From: Gimesia alba
GTDB lineage: Bacteria > Planctomycetota > Planctomycetia > Planctomycetales > Planctomycetaceae
Assembly (NCBI RefSeq): GCF_007744675.1
Contig: NZ_CP036269.1
Span: forward strand, 5,001,546-5,065,545
Reading direction: 5' to 3'
DNA length: 64,000 bases
The notes under the pieces were generated by a model. That model made no database searches, had not been told where the DNA came from, and saw only the letters and a program-made list of their open reading frames with translations. This document shows positions 1 to 11,115 of this stretch, piece by piece; the first letter of the stretch is position 1, and the number at the start of each line of letters is the position of its first letter. A program made the position numbers and the translations under genes.

Positions 1-621
1 AGTGAATTCCATTAGATCTCGTATACCAGAGCCATCTTCGCGGCTGCGCCCATTCGCATAGGCAAAAAAGATACCCCAGCCCCGTTTCCACGATCCAAAG
101 GGAGTCGCCAGTTCATCCCAGGCATGAGGCAATTCATCACGGCCATCTCCCTTTCCGTTATATTCAAACACGCGCCCATCAGCCGTATGCGAGATTTTTC
201 CAATACACGTTGTATGATAACCACTGCGGCGAAACAGTTCTGGCAGTGTCTGCGCTCCGGCAGTTTGCTTGGCAGAGAGTGCTGATTTCCCGCGATAGAA
301 AGCCTGATTACTGCGGGTGACTCCTGAATGATTTGGACTACGCCCGGTCAACAAGGCATAACGGGATGCTCCGCACGTCGGAACCTGGACAAAGTGATTT
401 GTAAACAGAACTCCCTGTGATGCCAGTCGATCCAGAGAGGGGCTCTGCACATAAGACACGCCGTAACATCCCAGTTCTGTTCGTAAATCATCAATGGCGA
501 TAAACAACACATTGGGACGTTGTTTCTGCTGTGCCGTAGCGGCTGGTACGGGTAACCAGCACAATAAAAAGATAAAAGACAAAACCAATATTCTGAAAGA
601 CAAAAAGCGACTCGCATTCAC
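1..621 (-). CDS. Secreted sulfatase, N-terminal part (C-terminus outside window)
   Basis: Sulfate ester hydrolase of the alkaline-phosphatase-like fold, probably exported and acting on sulfated polysaccharides. The frame starts at a GTG (619-621) with GGGAG about 9 bases upstream and stays open to base 1. Residues 8-30 form a hydrophobic signal peptide ending near AATA. The metal-binding IAIDDLR block is at about 41-47. The sulfatase signature PTCGASRYALLTGR follows at 81-94, where Cys83 would be oxidised to formylglycine. The arrangement resembles planctomycetal iduronate-2-sulfatase-like enzymes. Exact substrate is unknown. Sulfatases of this kind are abundant in marine planctomycetes. The start codon is inferred from the signal peptide and Shine-Dalgarno position. 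Confidence 0.85.
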   Translation of the reverse strand, partial: MNASRFLSFRILVLSFIFLLCWLPVPAATAQQKQRPNVLFIAIDDLRTELGCYGVSYVQSPSLDRLASQGVLFTNHFVQVPTCGASRYALLTGRSPNHSGVTRSNQAFYRGKSALSAKQTAGAQTLPELFRRSGYHTTCIGKISHTADGRVFEYNGKGDGRDELPHAWDELATPFGSWKRGWGIFFAYANGRSREDGSGIRDLMEFT

Positions 622-743
622 AGAAAATCACTCCCACCACAAACACTGACTGACATCAAAAAACAAAACTCAGTCTAGAGTTTGACACGGCGACACAGGC
701 TTGTACACAGTAAAACAGTCTTAAAGTGCTGTATGCCGCGTGA

Positions 744-1748
744 TCAAGATTCCATTACCAGCACGCCGGTCCCATTAATTTGATCGTTTTTCAAATCGAT
801 CAAGGCCCGATTCGCGTCTTGTAATGAATAGGTAGTGATGTGAGGACGGATCGGGATTTCGGCAGCTTCCAGAAACAGTTCTTGACCATCGGCTCTGGTA
901 TTCGCGGTGACGGATCGCAGACTGCGTTCATAAAACAGCGTTTCCTCGTAGTTCAACTGAGGAATGTCGGACATATAAATTCCCGCCAGTGCCAGCGTGC
1001 CCCCTTTTTCGAGTTGTTTTAAAGCGGCAGGGACAAGTTCGCCCGCGGGTGCGAAAATAATTGCCGAGTGAACTTTCACGGGCATCTGATCGGCACGTTC
1101 TCCCACCCAGACGGCTCCCATTTCCCGTGCCAGTTTACGATGCTTTTCCCCACGTGTGACGACAAAAACATCACAGCCTCGATGCAGAGCAATTTGAATC
1201 ACGACATGCGCGCTAGAACCGAATCCATAAATCCCCAGCCGTTCTCCCGGCTTCAATTCACTTCGTTTTAAGGCGCGATAACCAATAATGCCCGCACAGA
1301 GCAAGGGAGTTGCCTCGGTATCACTGAAGACGTCCGGAATTGCATACGCATAATCTTCATGCACCACCGCCAACTCGGCATAGCCTCCATCTGCATGATA
1401 CCCGGTGAAGTGAGACTGCTCACATAAATTCTCGCGTCCGGATTGGCAAAACTCGCAAACACCACAAGTACTACGCAACCAGGCAATGCCAACTCGAGTA
1501 CCATGCTGGAAACGCTTGCAAGCCGTCCCCATTTTTATGATAGTCCCTACGACCTGATGTCCCGGGATGATGGGAGACTTGGTTTCTGGCAAATCTCCCT
1601 CGATCACATGCAAATCAGTCCGGCATATCGCACAACAATGCACGCGAATCAATATTTCATTCGGCCCCGGCTCAGGTGCAGGAACATCGACCAGCGATAA
1701 AGGCGAACGACTGATGTCAGCACGCTGATTCAGTATCATGGCTTTCAT
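744..1748 (-). CDS. Zinc-dependent alcohol dehydrogenase (MDR family)
   Basis: Medium-chain dehydrogenase/reductase, 334 residues, a usual length for zinc ADHs; reversible NAD(P)-dependent oxidation of an alcohol in the cytoplasm. The N-terminal GroES-like domain has the catalytic zinc ligands Cys42 (in CAICRTDLH) and His64 (PGHQVVG). It also has the structural zinc loop Cys95, Cys98, Cys101 and Cys109. The Rossmann part has an unusual GFGSSAH in place of the common GxGxxG. In the island it sits downstream of the hemerythrin-like and PEP synthase genes on the same strand, which fits disposal of reducing equivalents under low oxygen, but this is inference. Substrate is not evident. Start ATG at 1748 gives the normal MKAMIL opening of the family. 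Confidence 0.85.
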   Translation of the reverse strand: MKAMILNQRADISRSPLSLVDVPAPEPGPNEILIRVHCCAICRTDLHVIEGDLPETKSPIIPGHQVVGTIIKMGTACKRFQHGTRVGIAWLRSTCGVCEFCQSGRENLCEQSHFTGYHADGGYAELAVVHEDYAYAIPDVFSDTEATPLLCAGIIGYRALKRSELKPGERLGIYGFGSSAHVVIQIALHRGCDVFVVTRGEKHRKLAREMGAVWVGERADQMPVKVHSAIIFAPAGELVPAALKQLEKGGTLALAGIYMSDIPQLNYEETLFYERSLRSVTANTRADGQELFLEAAEIPIRPHITTYSLQDANRALIDLKNDQINGTGVLVMES

Positions 1749-1825
1749 CAGGTCTTATGCTCCCACATTTTTGAATTGATACCAGAACCGTAACCCCAAA
1801 GACATTCTCGATCGGTTGTCAGGTA

Positions 1826-2281
1826 CTATTCTGCAGAGGACTTGTCAAATGCCTCCTGGACCAATTGGATCTCATGATTTTCGTGTTCCCGGAGATCGGC
1901 GAGTAACGTTTCAAATTCCTGTAACGCGGCGTTCCAGTTTTCAAATGGTGGTTCCGGGTGCTTGAGACGCGAGATAAAATCATCAATCTGACATAAGATC
2001 GCGGTATGTTTCTCTTTGAAATCAGGGACCATAATACAGAATCCGGGAGTTTCATCTAACACCGGCTTGAAATAGCCTTCCTGCTCTTCATCTTCGAAGT
2101 GCTTGGCCAGCAACTCGCGAAATCGCTCCACTCGGGTTCCCATCTCACCGAATTTGGGCAATCCACGTTCATCGAGCTCGGTCCACCAGTCATTTAACTC
2201 TTTCATGTGCGTCAGGATTTGCTCATGCTCATCCAACAGATACTGCAAATGCTCGTGAGAATTCGTATTTTTGTTCATCAT
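1826..2281 (-). CDS. Hemerythrin-like HHE-domain protein
   Basis: A 151-residue all-helical protein of the hemerythrin HHE cation-binding family. Candidate di-iron ligands are His19 and His25 in the first helix (DEHEQILTH), His61 with Glu65 in KHFEDEE, His92 in EKHTAI, and HENHE near the C-terminus. Members bind O2, NO or iron, or act as di-iron stress proteins. It lies 54 bases from the end of ppsA and on the same strand, so co-transcription is likely. AAGGAGTAA precedes two consecutive ATG codons; the first (2281) is used here. Whether it senses oxygen or protects against NO cannot be told from sequence. Confidence 0.8.
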   Translation of the reverse strand: MMNKNTNSHEHLQYLLDEHEQILTHMKELNDWWTELDERGLPKFGEMGTRVERFRELLAKHFEDEEQEGYFKPVLDETPGFCIMVPDFKEKHTAILCQIDDFISRLKHPEPPFENWNAALQEFETLLADLREHENHEIQLVQEAFDKSSAE

Positions 2282-2335
2282 TTACTCCTTTTCCGGTTCG
2301 TTTTATTATTTTCGATCTTTCTGTTTGCTAAATGT

Positions 2336-4759
2336 TTATGACACGCTGACTTTAGCGCCTAACTCAGCTTCGACCTCAGCTATACGTGTGACCGTTTTCA
2401 GAACGGCATCGGGGTTGAGTGAGATACTGTCAATCCCCTGCTTCACCAGAAATTCCGCGATTTCAGGATAGTCGCTGGGAGCCTGACCGCAAATCCCGAT
2501 TTTTCTCCCCGCCCCTTTAACGCGATGAATCGCCGCTGCAAGCGAATCCATTACGGCAGGATCGCGCTCATCAAAGATGTGCGCCACGACTTCAGAATCC
2601 CGGTCAACGCCCAACGTCAATTGCGTCAGATCATTGGAACCAATCGAAAAACCATCAAAGATTTCCGCAAATGCCTCGGCCTGAATCACATTACTCGGAA
2701 TTTCACACATGATGTAGATTTCAAGGCCGTCTTCTCCACGGTGCAAGCCATGTTTGGCCATCTCTTCTAAAACCTTTTTCCCTTCTTCTACCGTGCGACA
2801 GAAGGGGATCATCAGTTTCATATTCTTCAGCCCCATCGTTTCGCGCACCTTGCGCATCGCCTGACACTCAAGACCAAAGGCATCACGGTAGTGCGGGTGA
2901 TAGTACCGGGAAGCCCCTCGAAAGCCGATCATCGGATTCTCTTCTTTCGGCTCGTAAAGCTGTCCGCCAATCAAATTGGCATATTCATTCGTTTTGAAAT
3001 CACTCATCCGCACAATCACATCACGCGGATAAAAGGCCCCCGCAATCATCGACACTCCCTGCGCCAACGTATCGATAAAAAACTCAGGCTTATTTGTATA
3101 AGAGGGAGTTAGACGATCGATTTCTTCTTTCAAAGACTGGTCTTTCAACTGATCGTATTCCAGAAGTGCCATCGGGTGAATCCGAATGAACGAATTGATG
3201 ATGAATTCCATCCGGGCCAACCCGACGCCGTTGCTGGGAAGCATCGAAAGCCGAAAGGCCTCATTGGGATTCCCCACAATCATCATCACGCTGGTTTTGG
3301 GGTGCGGCAATTCAGTGAGATCGACTTCATCGACGTTATAATCAAGCTGCCCCTCATACACAAAACCGGTATCCCCCTCGGCACAGGAGACGGTCACCAT
3401 CGTTCCGGAGGCAATCGCGGTCGTGGCATCTTCCGCTCCGACAATCGCCGGAAGTCCCAGTTCCCGGCTGACAATCGCTGCATGACAGGTACGACCACCG
3501 CGATTGGTAACAATTGCAGCCGCTTTTTTCATAATCGGTTCCCAGTCCGGATCGGTCTTGTCAGTGATCAGCACATCACCGGGCTGAACTTCATCTAAAT
3601 GTTTCGCACTTTGAACCACACGTGCGATGCCATGACCGATTCGTTCCCCCACACTATGCCCGGTAGATAGTACTTTTCCGCGCTGATTGAGATGATAAGT
3701 CTTTAACCGTTTGATCTCTTTATTTGAATGAATGGTTTCAGGACGGGCTTGGACGATAAATAATTCACCTGTGACACCATCTTTGGCCCATTCCATATCC
3801 ATCGGGCAGAAGTGTCCCTGCACATTGGAATAATGATCTTCAATCAAACAGGCCCAGCGTCCCAATGTCAGAATATCTTCTTCGCTGAGTGCGTACTGCT
3901 TTCGATCGGCGACATCAACGGGCACATTACGGGTCATTTTCCCGCCCCCGGTGTCATAGATCAGTTTGAATTCCTTCGATCCCAATGACTTCTTCAGAAT
4001 CGGTTTATAGCCAGTTTTGAGCGTCGGCTTGAATACATAATATTCATCCGGGTTCACACTTCCCTGAACGACATTTTCCCCTAATCCATAGGCCGCGTTG
4101 ATTAAAACCGCATCCCGAAACCCGGTTTCGGTATCAATAGAAAACATGACCCCGGACGAAGCCAGATCGGAACGGACCATCCGCTGAATTCCGATCGAAA
4201 GTGCAATGTCAAAATGATCAAAGCCTTTTTCCGTGCGATACGAAATCGCACGATCCGTAAACAGGGACGCAAAGCAGCGACGACAGGTATCCAGTAAGTT
4301 GGCTTCTCCCTGCACATTCAGATAAGACTCCTGCTGCCCGGCAAAACTCGCATCGGGCAAATCTTCGGCGGTCGCACTACTCCGCACAGCAACATCAATG
4401 CCTCCGGTCCGATTGTCGCTCAGTCTTCGATACGCCTGTACAATTTCCTCTAGGATGGATTCCGGAATTTCAGCAGCGAGAATCGCATGTCTGACTTTTA
4501 AACCATGCTCCTGAAGATTAGAAATGTCCGAGGTATCCAAATCCTGGAGTATGTCCCGGATCTGTTGATCCAGGCCGGTTTCCGACATAAACAGACGGTA
4601 GGCAGCCGCCGTCGTGGCAAATCCATTGGGTACAGAGATCCCCTTGGAATTCAAATTGCAATACATTTCCCCCAGTGAGGCATTTTTACCTCCTACCGCA
4701 GGGACATCTCCGATGCTGATTTGCTCGAACCATAAAACCAGAGGCTCCTTCGTCGTCAC
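2336..4759 (-). CDS. ppsA: Phosphoenolpyruvate synthase
   Basis: Converts pyruvate, ATP and water to PEP, AMP and phosphate, allowing gluconeogenesis or PEP recovery. The 807-residue length is typical. The order is an N-terminal ATP-grasp domain starting GGKNASLGEM near residue 24, a swivelling phosphohistidine domain with the catalytic His in GGRTCHAAIVSRELG at about residue 425, and a C-terminal TIM barrel ending CGQAPSD...GIDSISLNPD. It is transcribed away from the ATPase operon, with about 450 bases between the start codons. Its position with hemerythrin and alcohol dehydrogenase genes on the same strand suggests a small operon. Nothing is obviously broken. Confidence 0.95.
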   Translation of the reverse strand: MTTKEPLVLWFEQISIGDVPAVGGKNASLGEMYCNLNSKGISVPNGFATTAAAYRLFMSETGLDQQIRDILQDLDTSDISNLQEHGLKVRHAILAAEIPESILEEIVQAYRRLSDNRTGGIDVAVRSSATAEDLPDASFAGQQESYLNVQGEANLLDTCRRCFASLFTDRAISYRTEKGFDHFDIALSIGIQRMVRSDLASSGVMFSIDTETGFRDAVLINAAYGLGENVVQGSVNPDEYYVFKPTLKTGYKPILKKSLGSKEFKLIYDTGGGKMTRNVPVDVADRKQYALSEEDILTLGRWACLIEDHYSNVQGHFCPMDMEWAKDGVTGELFIVQARPETIHSNKEIKRLKTYHLNQRGKVLSTGHSVGERIGHGIARVVQSAKHLDEVQPGDVLITDKTDPDWEPIMKKAAAIVTNRGGRTCHAAIVSRELGLPAIVGAEDATTAIASGTMVTVSCAEGDTGFVYEGQLDYNVDEVDLTELPHPKTSVMMIVGNPNEAFRLSMLPSNGVGLARMEFIINSFIRIHPMALLEYDQLKDQSLKEEIDRLTPSYTNKPEFFIDTLAQGVSMIAGAFYPRDVIVRMSDFKTNEYANLIGGQLYEPKEENPMIGFRGASRYYHPHYRDAFGLECQAMRKVRETMGLKNMKLMIPFCRTVEEGKKVLEEMAKHGLHRGEDGLEIYIMCEIPSNVIQAEAFAEIFDGFSIGSNDLTQLTLGVDRDSEVVAHIFDERDPAVMDSLAAAIHRVKGAGRKIGICGQAPSDYPEIAEFLVKQGIDSISLNPDAVLKTVTRIAEVEAELGAKVSVS

Positions 4760-6997
<2,238 letters not shown>

Positions 6998-7005
<8 letters not shown>

Positions 7006-7351
7006 GCCCTCCCCGGAACAAAACAGTGATTCCACCAAAGCAAACTTTGAGCCGCATCAACTACACCTGCATAATCAGACGGAAATAGAACAACGGATTG
7101 CCGCTCAGGAAATGCGAAAACTAAAAGCAAAAAGCGAAAAACATCATACGATCTGGTTTGGGCTCGGGATGTTCGGCCTGATTGGCTGGTCGGTCACAGT
7201 GCCCGCCGTCGTAGGAGCCATCATCGGGATGTGGATCGACTCACGCTGGCCTTCCCGTTACTCATGGAGCCTGATGCTGCTGATCGGCGGAATTTGCTTA
7301 GGCTGCTTTAATGCCTGGAAATGGCTGCACAAAGAAGGAAATATCGAATAA
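6998..7351 (+). CDS. atpQ: N-ATPase accessory membrane protein AtpQ
   Basis: A 117-residue AtpI-like protein. A hydrophilic N-terminus is followed by two membrane helices (GLGMFGLIGWSVTVPAVVGAI and WSLMLLIGGICLGCFNAWKW). The position after atpC and before atpR is characteristic of N-ATPase operons, where AtpQ and AtpR are thought to assist assembly of the c-ring or ion handling. The start at 6998 (MSEPSPEQN) overlaps atpC; the same frame is open further upstream inside atpC, but that part is a shadow. The stop TAA overlaps the atpR ATG by one base. Confidence 0.85.
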
Positions 7352-7671
7352 TGAATCAACTTTTGACAATCCAGCTGATTGTAAGCTTCATTGCGGGCAC
7401 AATTCTGGGAGTCCTCTTTTTCGGCGGACTCTGGTTCACAATTAAGCAACTCCCCAAAGCCAGACACCCCTGGCTCTTATTTCTGATAAGTGCGATCAGC
7501 AGAACGCTGATCACACTGGCCGGCTTCTGGTTTGTTGGAATCTGGCTCTCTGAAACTGGACGCTGGCAACGAATGGTCGCCTGCCTGCTCGGCTTTATGA
7601 TCGCCCGTTATGCCTGCACGCGTCAATTGAGACCGGAAAACACGAGATTTTCAGGAGAAACCGTTTCATGA
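7351..7671 (+). CDS. atpR: N-ATPase accessory membrane protein AtpR
   Basis: A 106-residue protein with three predicted membrane helices (LIVSFIAGTILGVLFFGGLWF, LLFLISAISRTLITLAGFWFVG and MVACLLGFMIARY). AtpR proteins are found only in N-ATPase operons, and the Arg residues within the helices are typical of the family. ATG at 7351 directly follows atpQ; an upstream ATG at 7321 lies inside atpQ and is not used. The last bases overlap the atpB start (7668), so the run is translationally coupled. Confidence 0.82.
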   Translation: MNQLLTIQLIVSFIAGTILGVLFFGGLWFTIKQLPKARHPWLLFLISAISRTLITLAGFWFVGIWLSETGRWQRMVACLLGFMIARYACTRQLRPENTRFSGETVS

Positions 7672-8396
7672 ATATTTCTCCTGATGAACCGCTCTGGCAA
7701 TGGGAATTCATCATCCTGAACCGGACGATTCTGTTTACCTGGCTTGTCATGGCGTTGCTGGTTTTTGTATCCTGGCTGATCACACGCCGGCTCTCTTCCA
7801 GTACGAAATTGTCACGTGGTCAGAACCTGCTGGAGGTGCTGGTACTCGGCCTGCGCGATCAGATTCAGGAAGTCAGCCAGCAGAACCCCGGCTCCTATCT
7901 CCCATTTATAGGGACCCTGTTCTTATTTATTGCTGTTTCCAATATTATGGCGATCGTCCCCGGCTACCATCCTCCCACCGGTTCACTTTCCACAACAGCC
8001 GCACTGGCAACCTGCGTGTTTGTGGCTGTTCCCATTTACGGCATTGCTCAACAGGGTTTTCTGGGATACATGAAGCAATATATCAGCCCGTCCATTTTCA
8101 TGCTGCCCTTTAATGTCATCGGCGAACTCTCACGCACCCTGGCTCTGGCAGTTCGCCTTTACGGAAATATGATGAGCGGCGCTGTCATCGGTGCGATTCT
8201 GCTGGGATTTGTTCCACTGTTTGTTCCGATACTGATGCAGGCGTTCGGATTACTGACCGGAATCATCCAGGCTTACATCTTTTCTGTCCTGGCGATGGTC
8301 TACATCGCATCAGCAACGCATTCAAATCTCGATCAACACGTTAAAGAAAACGTTCCGGACGATCACACGGAACCCGTAAACACAAAGAGTAACTAA
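7668..8396 (+). CDS. atpB: N-ATPase Fo a subunit
   Basis: Stator channel subunit, 242 residues, with five to six membrane helices. The essential arginine that interacts with the c-ring carboxylate is Arg163 in AVRLYGNMMSG, in the expected fourth or fifth helix preceded by FNVIGELSRTL. The C-terminal helix pair (VPILMQAFGLLTGIIQAYIFSVLAMVYIA) is as expected. The soluble tail is short and charged. Together with the c subunit it forms the ion path, predicted to be Na+ from the c-subunit ligands. Confidence 0.92.
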   Translation: MNISPDEPLWQWEFIILNRTILFTWLVMALLVFVSWLITRRLSSSTKLSRGQNLLEVLVLGLRDQIQEVSQQNPGSYLPFIGTLFLFIAVSNIMAIVPGYHPPTGSLSTTAALATCVFVAVPIYGIAQQGFLGYMKQYISPSIFMLPFNVIGELSRTLALAVRLYGNMMSGAVIGAILLGFVPLFVPILMQAFGLLTGIIQAYIFSVLAMVYIASATHSNLDQHVKENVPDDHTEPVNTKSN

Positions 8397-8410
8397 AAGA
8401 GGATATTTTT

Positions 8411-8689
8411 ATGGATTCAAATACGATTATAGCAGCCGTCTCCATCTTTACCGCAGGAATCACCATTGCCCTTGGCTCAATGGCACCTGCCCTGGGCGAA
8501 GGACGGGCACTGGCCCAGGCACTGAGTGCAATTGCCCAGCAACCCGATGAAGCAAGCACCATCACACGTACCCTGTTTGTCGGTCTGGCAATGGTGGAAT
8601 CAACGGCAATTTACTGTTTCGTCATTTCCATGATTTTGATTTTCGCGAATCCGTTCTGGAATTACTTTCTGCAGGCAAACGGCGGTTAA
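8411..8689 (+). CDS. atpE: N-ATPase Fo c subunit with sodium-type ion site
   Basis: A 92-residue hairpin proteolipid. The key carboxylate is Glu63, followed by Ser64, Thr65 and Tyr68 (MVESTAIYCF). This reproduces the E-S-T-x-x-Y set of Na+-binding rings such as Ilyobacter. A second acidic residue, Glu30 in PALGEGRA, takes the place of the Gln32 of Ilyobacter; this paired-carboxylate version is the hallmark of N-ATPases. The loop is AQQPDEAST, the usual polar loop region. RBS AAGAGGA lies upstream. Na+ specificity is predicted from residues, not shown. Confidence 0.93.
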   Translation: MDSNTIIAAVSIFTAGITIALGSMAPALGEGRALAQALSAIAQQPDEASTITRTLFVGLAMVESTAIYCFVISMILIFANPFWNYFLQANGG

Positions 8690-8719
8690 TCAGTTTGAAA
8701 TAGAAGACAGGGTTAAACA

Positions 8720-9517
8720 ATGTCCATTGATTGGTTTACTTTTACCGCTCAAATTCTCAACTTCCTGGTCCTGGTCTGGTTGTTATCGCACTTCCTGTAT
8801 AAGCCAATCCTCAATGCCATGCAGGAACGGGAAAAACAGATCGCGACAGAACATGAAACCGCAGTCAAGCTTCAACAACAGGCGGAATCTGAAGCAGCAT
8901 CCTACAAAGAGAAAACAGAGCAACTGACCCATGCGAAAGATGAACTGCTGGCCGACGCGGGGAAAGACATCCAACACTGGCGCGAAGAACATCTGACACG
9001 CGCCCGCGCTGAAGTGGATGAGGAAAAAACCGAATGGTATCGGGCATTACATCGGGAACGCGAGTCATTTCTGCGCGAAGCCCGACTACGGATGGCGGGT
9101 CACATTCATCACATGAGCCAATGTGTATTAAAAGAACTCGCCAATACCGACTTGCAGCAACAGACGATTCAGGTATTTCTTGACCGGATCAAAGGAATTG
9201 ATGAGCAACAAAAAAAGCAATTCATCTCTCTGCTTGAATCGACACAAAATAACATTCTGGTGGAAAGTGCGTTTTCCCTGAGCCAAGCAGACCGTAAAAA
9301 GATCACTGCATTCGTGCACGATTTTTTAAGCACCGATGTCGACATCGAATTTCAGGAAAAACCGGAACTGATCTGTGGAATTGACTTTCATGTCGGAGGC
9401 TACAAAATTGCCTGGAATATCCAGGAACCACTTGAGGAACTGGAAGAGGAGTTTGTTCAATCGCTTAATGAAGTCATTACGTTGGAATCAGGAGTAGAAG
9501 TCCCCTCAACATCGTAA
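8720..9517 (+). CDS. atpF: N-ATPase b subunit with delta-like C-terminal part
   Basis: 265 residues, about 100 longer than an ordinary b subunit. The layout is one N-terminal membrane helix (FTAQILNFLVLVWLLSHFLYKPIL), a long charged coiled coil (about 35-140), and a C-terminal segment from about 150. That segment includes PELICGIDFHVGGYKIAWNIQEPLEEL, resembling the conserved end of delta/OSCP subunits. The operon has no separate atpH, so this protein probably joins the stator stalk to the alpha3beta3 head by itself. This is the known N-ATPase arrangement; the delta homology is my reading of the motif. Confidence 0.88.
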   Translation: MSIDWFTFTAQILNFLVLVWLLSHFLYKPILNAMQEREKQIATEHETAVKLQQQAESEAASYKEKTEQLTHAKDELLADAGKDIQHWREEHLTRARAEVDEEKTEWYRALHRERESFLREARLRMAGHIHHMSQCVLKELANTDLQQQTIQVFLDRIKGIDEQQKKQFISLLESTQNNILVESAFSLSQADRKKITAFVHDFLSTDVDIEFQEKPELICGIDFHVGGYKIAWNIQEPLEELEEEFVQSLNEVITLESGVEVPSTS

Positions 9518-9566
9518 TCAGGAACGAGTATTCAAACAGGCTGACGTACTATATTGAAAGTAAGAC

Positions 9567-11114
9567 ATGTCGATTTCCCCCGAAATCAAAACACTCCTTG
9601 ATCGCACCTTTGAAAAATTTGATGGTGTACTGGCAGAGCATATTTTCGAGCCACGACCGATCGAAATCGGCAAAGTCACGTACGTCGGTCGCAGCCATGC
9701 ACGCGTCAGCGGCTTACCCAATGTCCAATCGGAAGAACTGTTGCAGTTCCCCAACCACGTTCTCGGCCTGGCATTAAACCTGGACGTAGATGAAGTCGGC
9801 GTCGTTCTGCTTGACCACAGTGAGCAGTTGACTGCCGGCGATGAAGTTCGGCGGACCCATCGCCTGCTGGATGTCCCCGTCGGCGAATCATTAATCGGAC
9901 GCGTCATCGACCCGGTGGGACGGCCGCTTGATGGTCATGGACCGGTTTCTGCAGCCGAGCGCAGACCTTATGAACGAGATCCCGCTTCGATTACCGACCG
10001 TGCGCCGGTGACCGTTCCTCTACAAACCGGTATCAAAGTCATTGATGCATTAATTCCCATCGGTCGTGGTCAACGAGAACTGATTCTGGGAGATCGACAA
10101 ACGGGAAAAACCGCCGTCGCCATTGATACAATTATCAATCAACATAATAAAGATGTAATTTGCATTTACTGCGCGATTGGCCAACGCAATACAGCAGTCG
10201 CCAAGGTAATCGACGATTTACGACAACACGGAGCCCTCGAATACACGGCTGTGGTCGTTGCTGAAAGCGATGCCCCTCCCGGCCTGCAGTTTGTCGCACC
10301 TTACGCAGCCACAACGCTGGGTGAATATTTCATGGATCAGGGAAAAGATGTACTCGTTGTCTACGATGATCTCACTTCCCATGCGCGCTCGTATCGCGAA
10401 TTATCGCTGCTGTTGAGACGCCCTCCGGGACGAGAAGCATTCCCCGGCGACATTTTTTATCTGCATTCCCGTCTGCTGGAACGTTCGACACATTTAAAAG
10501 AATCTTTGGGTGGCGGTTCTCTGACAGCATTGCCTGTCGCGGAAACAGAAGCCCAAAACCTGTCTGCCTATATCCCGACAAATCTGATCTCAATTACCGA
10601 TGGTCAGATTTATCTTTCGCCTCATCTCTTTCAAAAAGGGATTTTGCCCGCAGTGGATGTCGGTAGATCAGTGTCCCGTGTCGGTGGTAAAACACAGCTC
10701 CCCGCTTATCGCGCCGTAGCTGGCGACTTACGACTCTCTTACAGCCAGTTTGAAGAGCTGGAAGCATTTTCCCGGTTTAGCAGTCGACTGGATGAAGAAA
10801 CGCTGGCCACACTCGAACGAGGTCGCCGGGTTCGTGAAATATTCAAACAACCCCAATATGAAACGCTTTCTGTTCCCGAACAAATTACCGTGTTACTGGC
10901 AATGGCCGGAGGCGCATTTGACGAGACTGATTTATCTCAGATTCGAAAAACAGAAGAATTCGTGCAAAAAATCCTGATCAATGATTTTCCAGACCTGAGT
11001 GAGGCAATTCAGGAAGGCCAGAAACTCACTGAAGAAAATCAACAAACGATTATTAATACTGCCAAAGAACTCATTCACAAATTTCATCACAAAACTCCTG
11101 AAGACAGCCCCTGA
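9567..11114 (+). CDS. atpA: N-ATPase F1 alpha subunit
   Basis: 515-residue non-catalytic nucleotide-binding subunit. Walker A GDRQTGKT lies near residue 176, with [14 protein letters not shown] after it and [43 protein letters not shown] as a conserved stretch (given here in motif form; residues about 269-310). Full length, intact frame. It follows atpF by 49 bases and is followed by atpG after one base, so it belongs to the same transcript. Confidence 0.95.
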   Translation: MSISPEIKTLLDRTFEKFDGVLAEHIFEPRPIEIGKVTYVGRSHARVSGLPNVQSEELLQFPNHVLGLALNLDVDEVGVVLLDHSEQLTAGDEVRRTHRLLDVPVGESLIGRVIDPVGRPLDGHGPVSAAERRPYERDPASITDRAPVTVPLQTGIKVIDALIPIGRGQRELILGDRQTGKTAVAIDTIINQHNKDVICIYCAIGQRNTAVAKVIDDLRQHGALEYTAVVVAESDAPPGLQFVAPYAATTLGEYFMDQGKDVLVVYDDLTSHARSYRELSLLLRRPPGREAFPGDIFYLHSRLLERSTHLKESLGGGSLTALPVAETEAQNLSAYIPTNLISITDGQIYLSPHLFQKGILPAVDVGRSVSRVGGKTQLPAYRAVAGDLRLSYSQFEELEAFSRFSSRLDEETLATLERGRRVREIFKQPQYETLSVPEQITVLLAMAGGAFDETDLSQIRKTEEFVQKILINDFPDLSEAIQEGQKLTEENQQTIINTAKELIHKFHHKTPEDSP

Positions 11115-11115
11115 A

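Noticed and set aside
10999-11115. N-terminal extension of the atpG frame
   Set aside because: Runs inside atpA; gamma subunits start MQDLETLKR-like, as at 11116.
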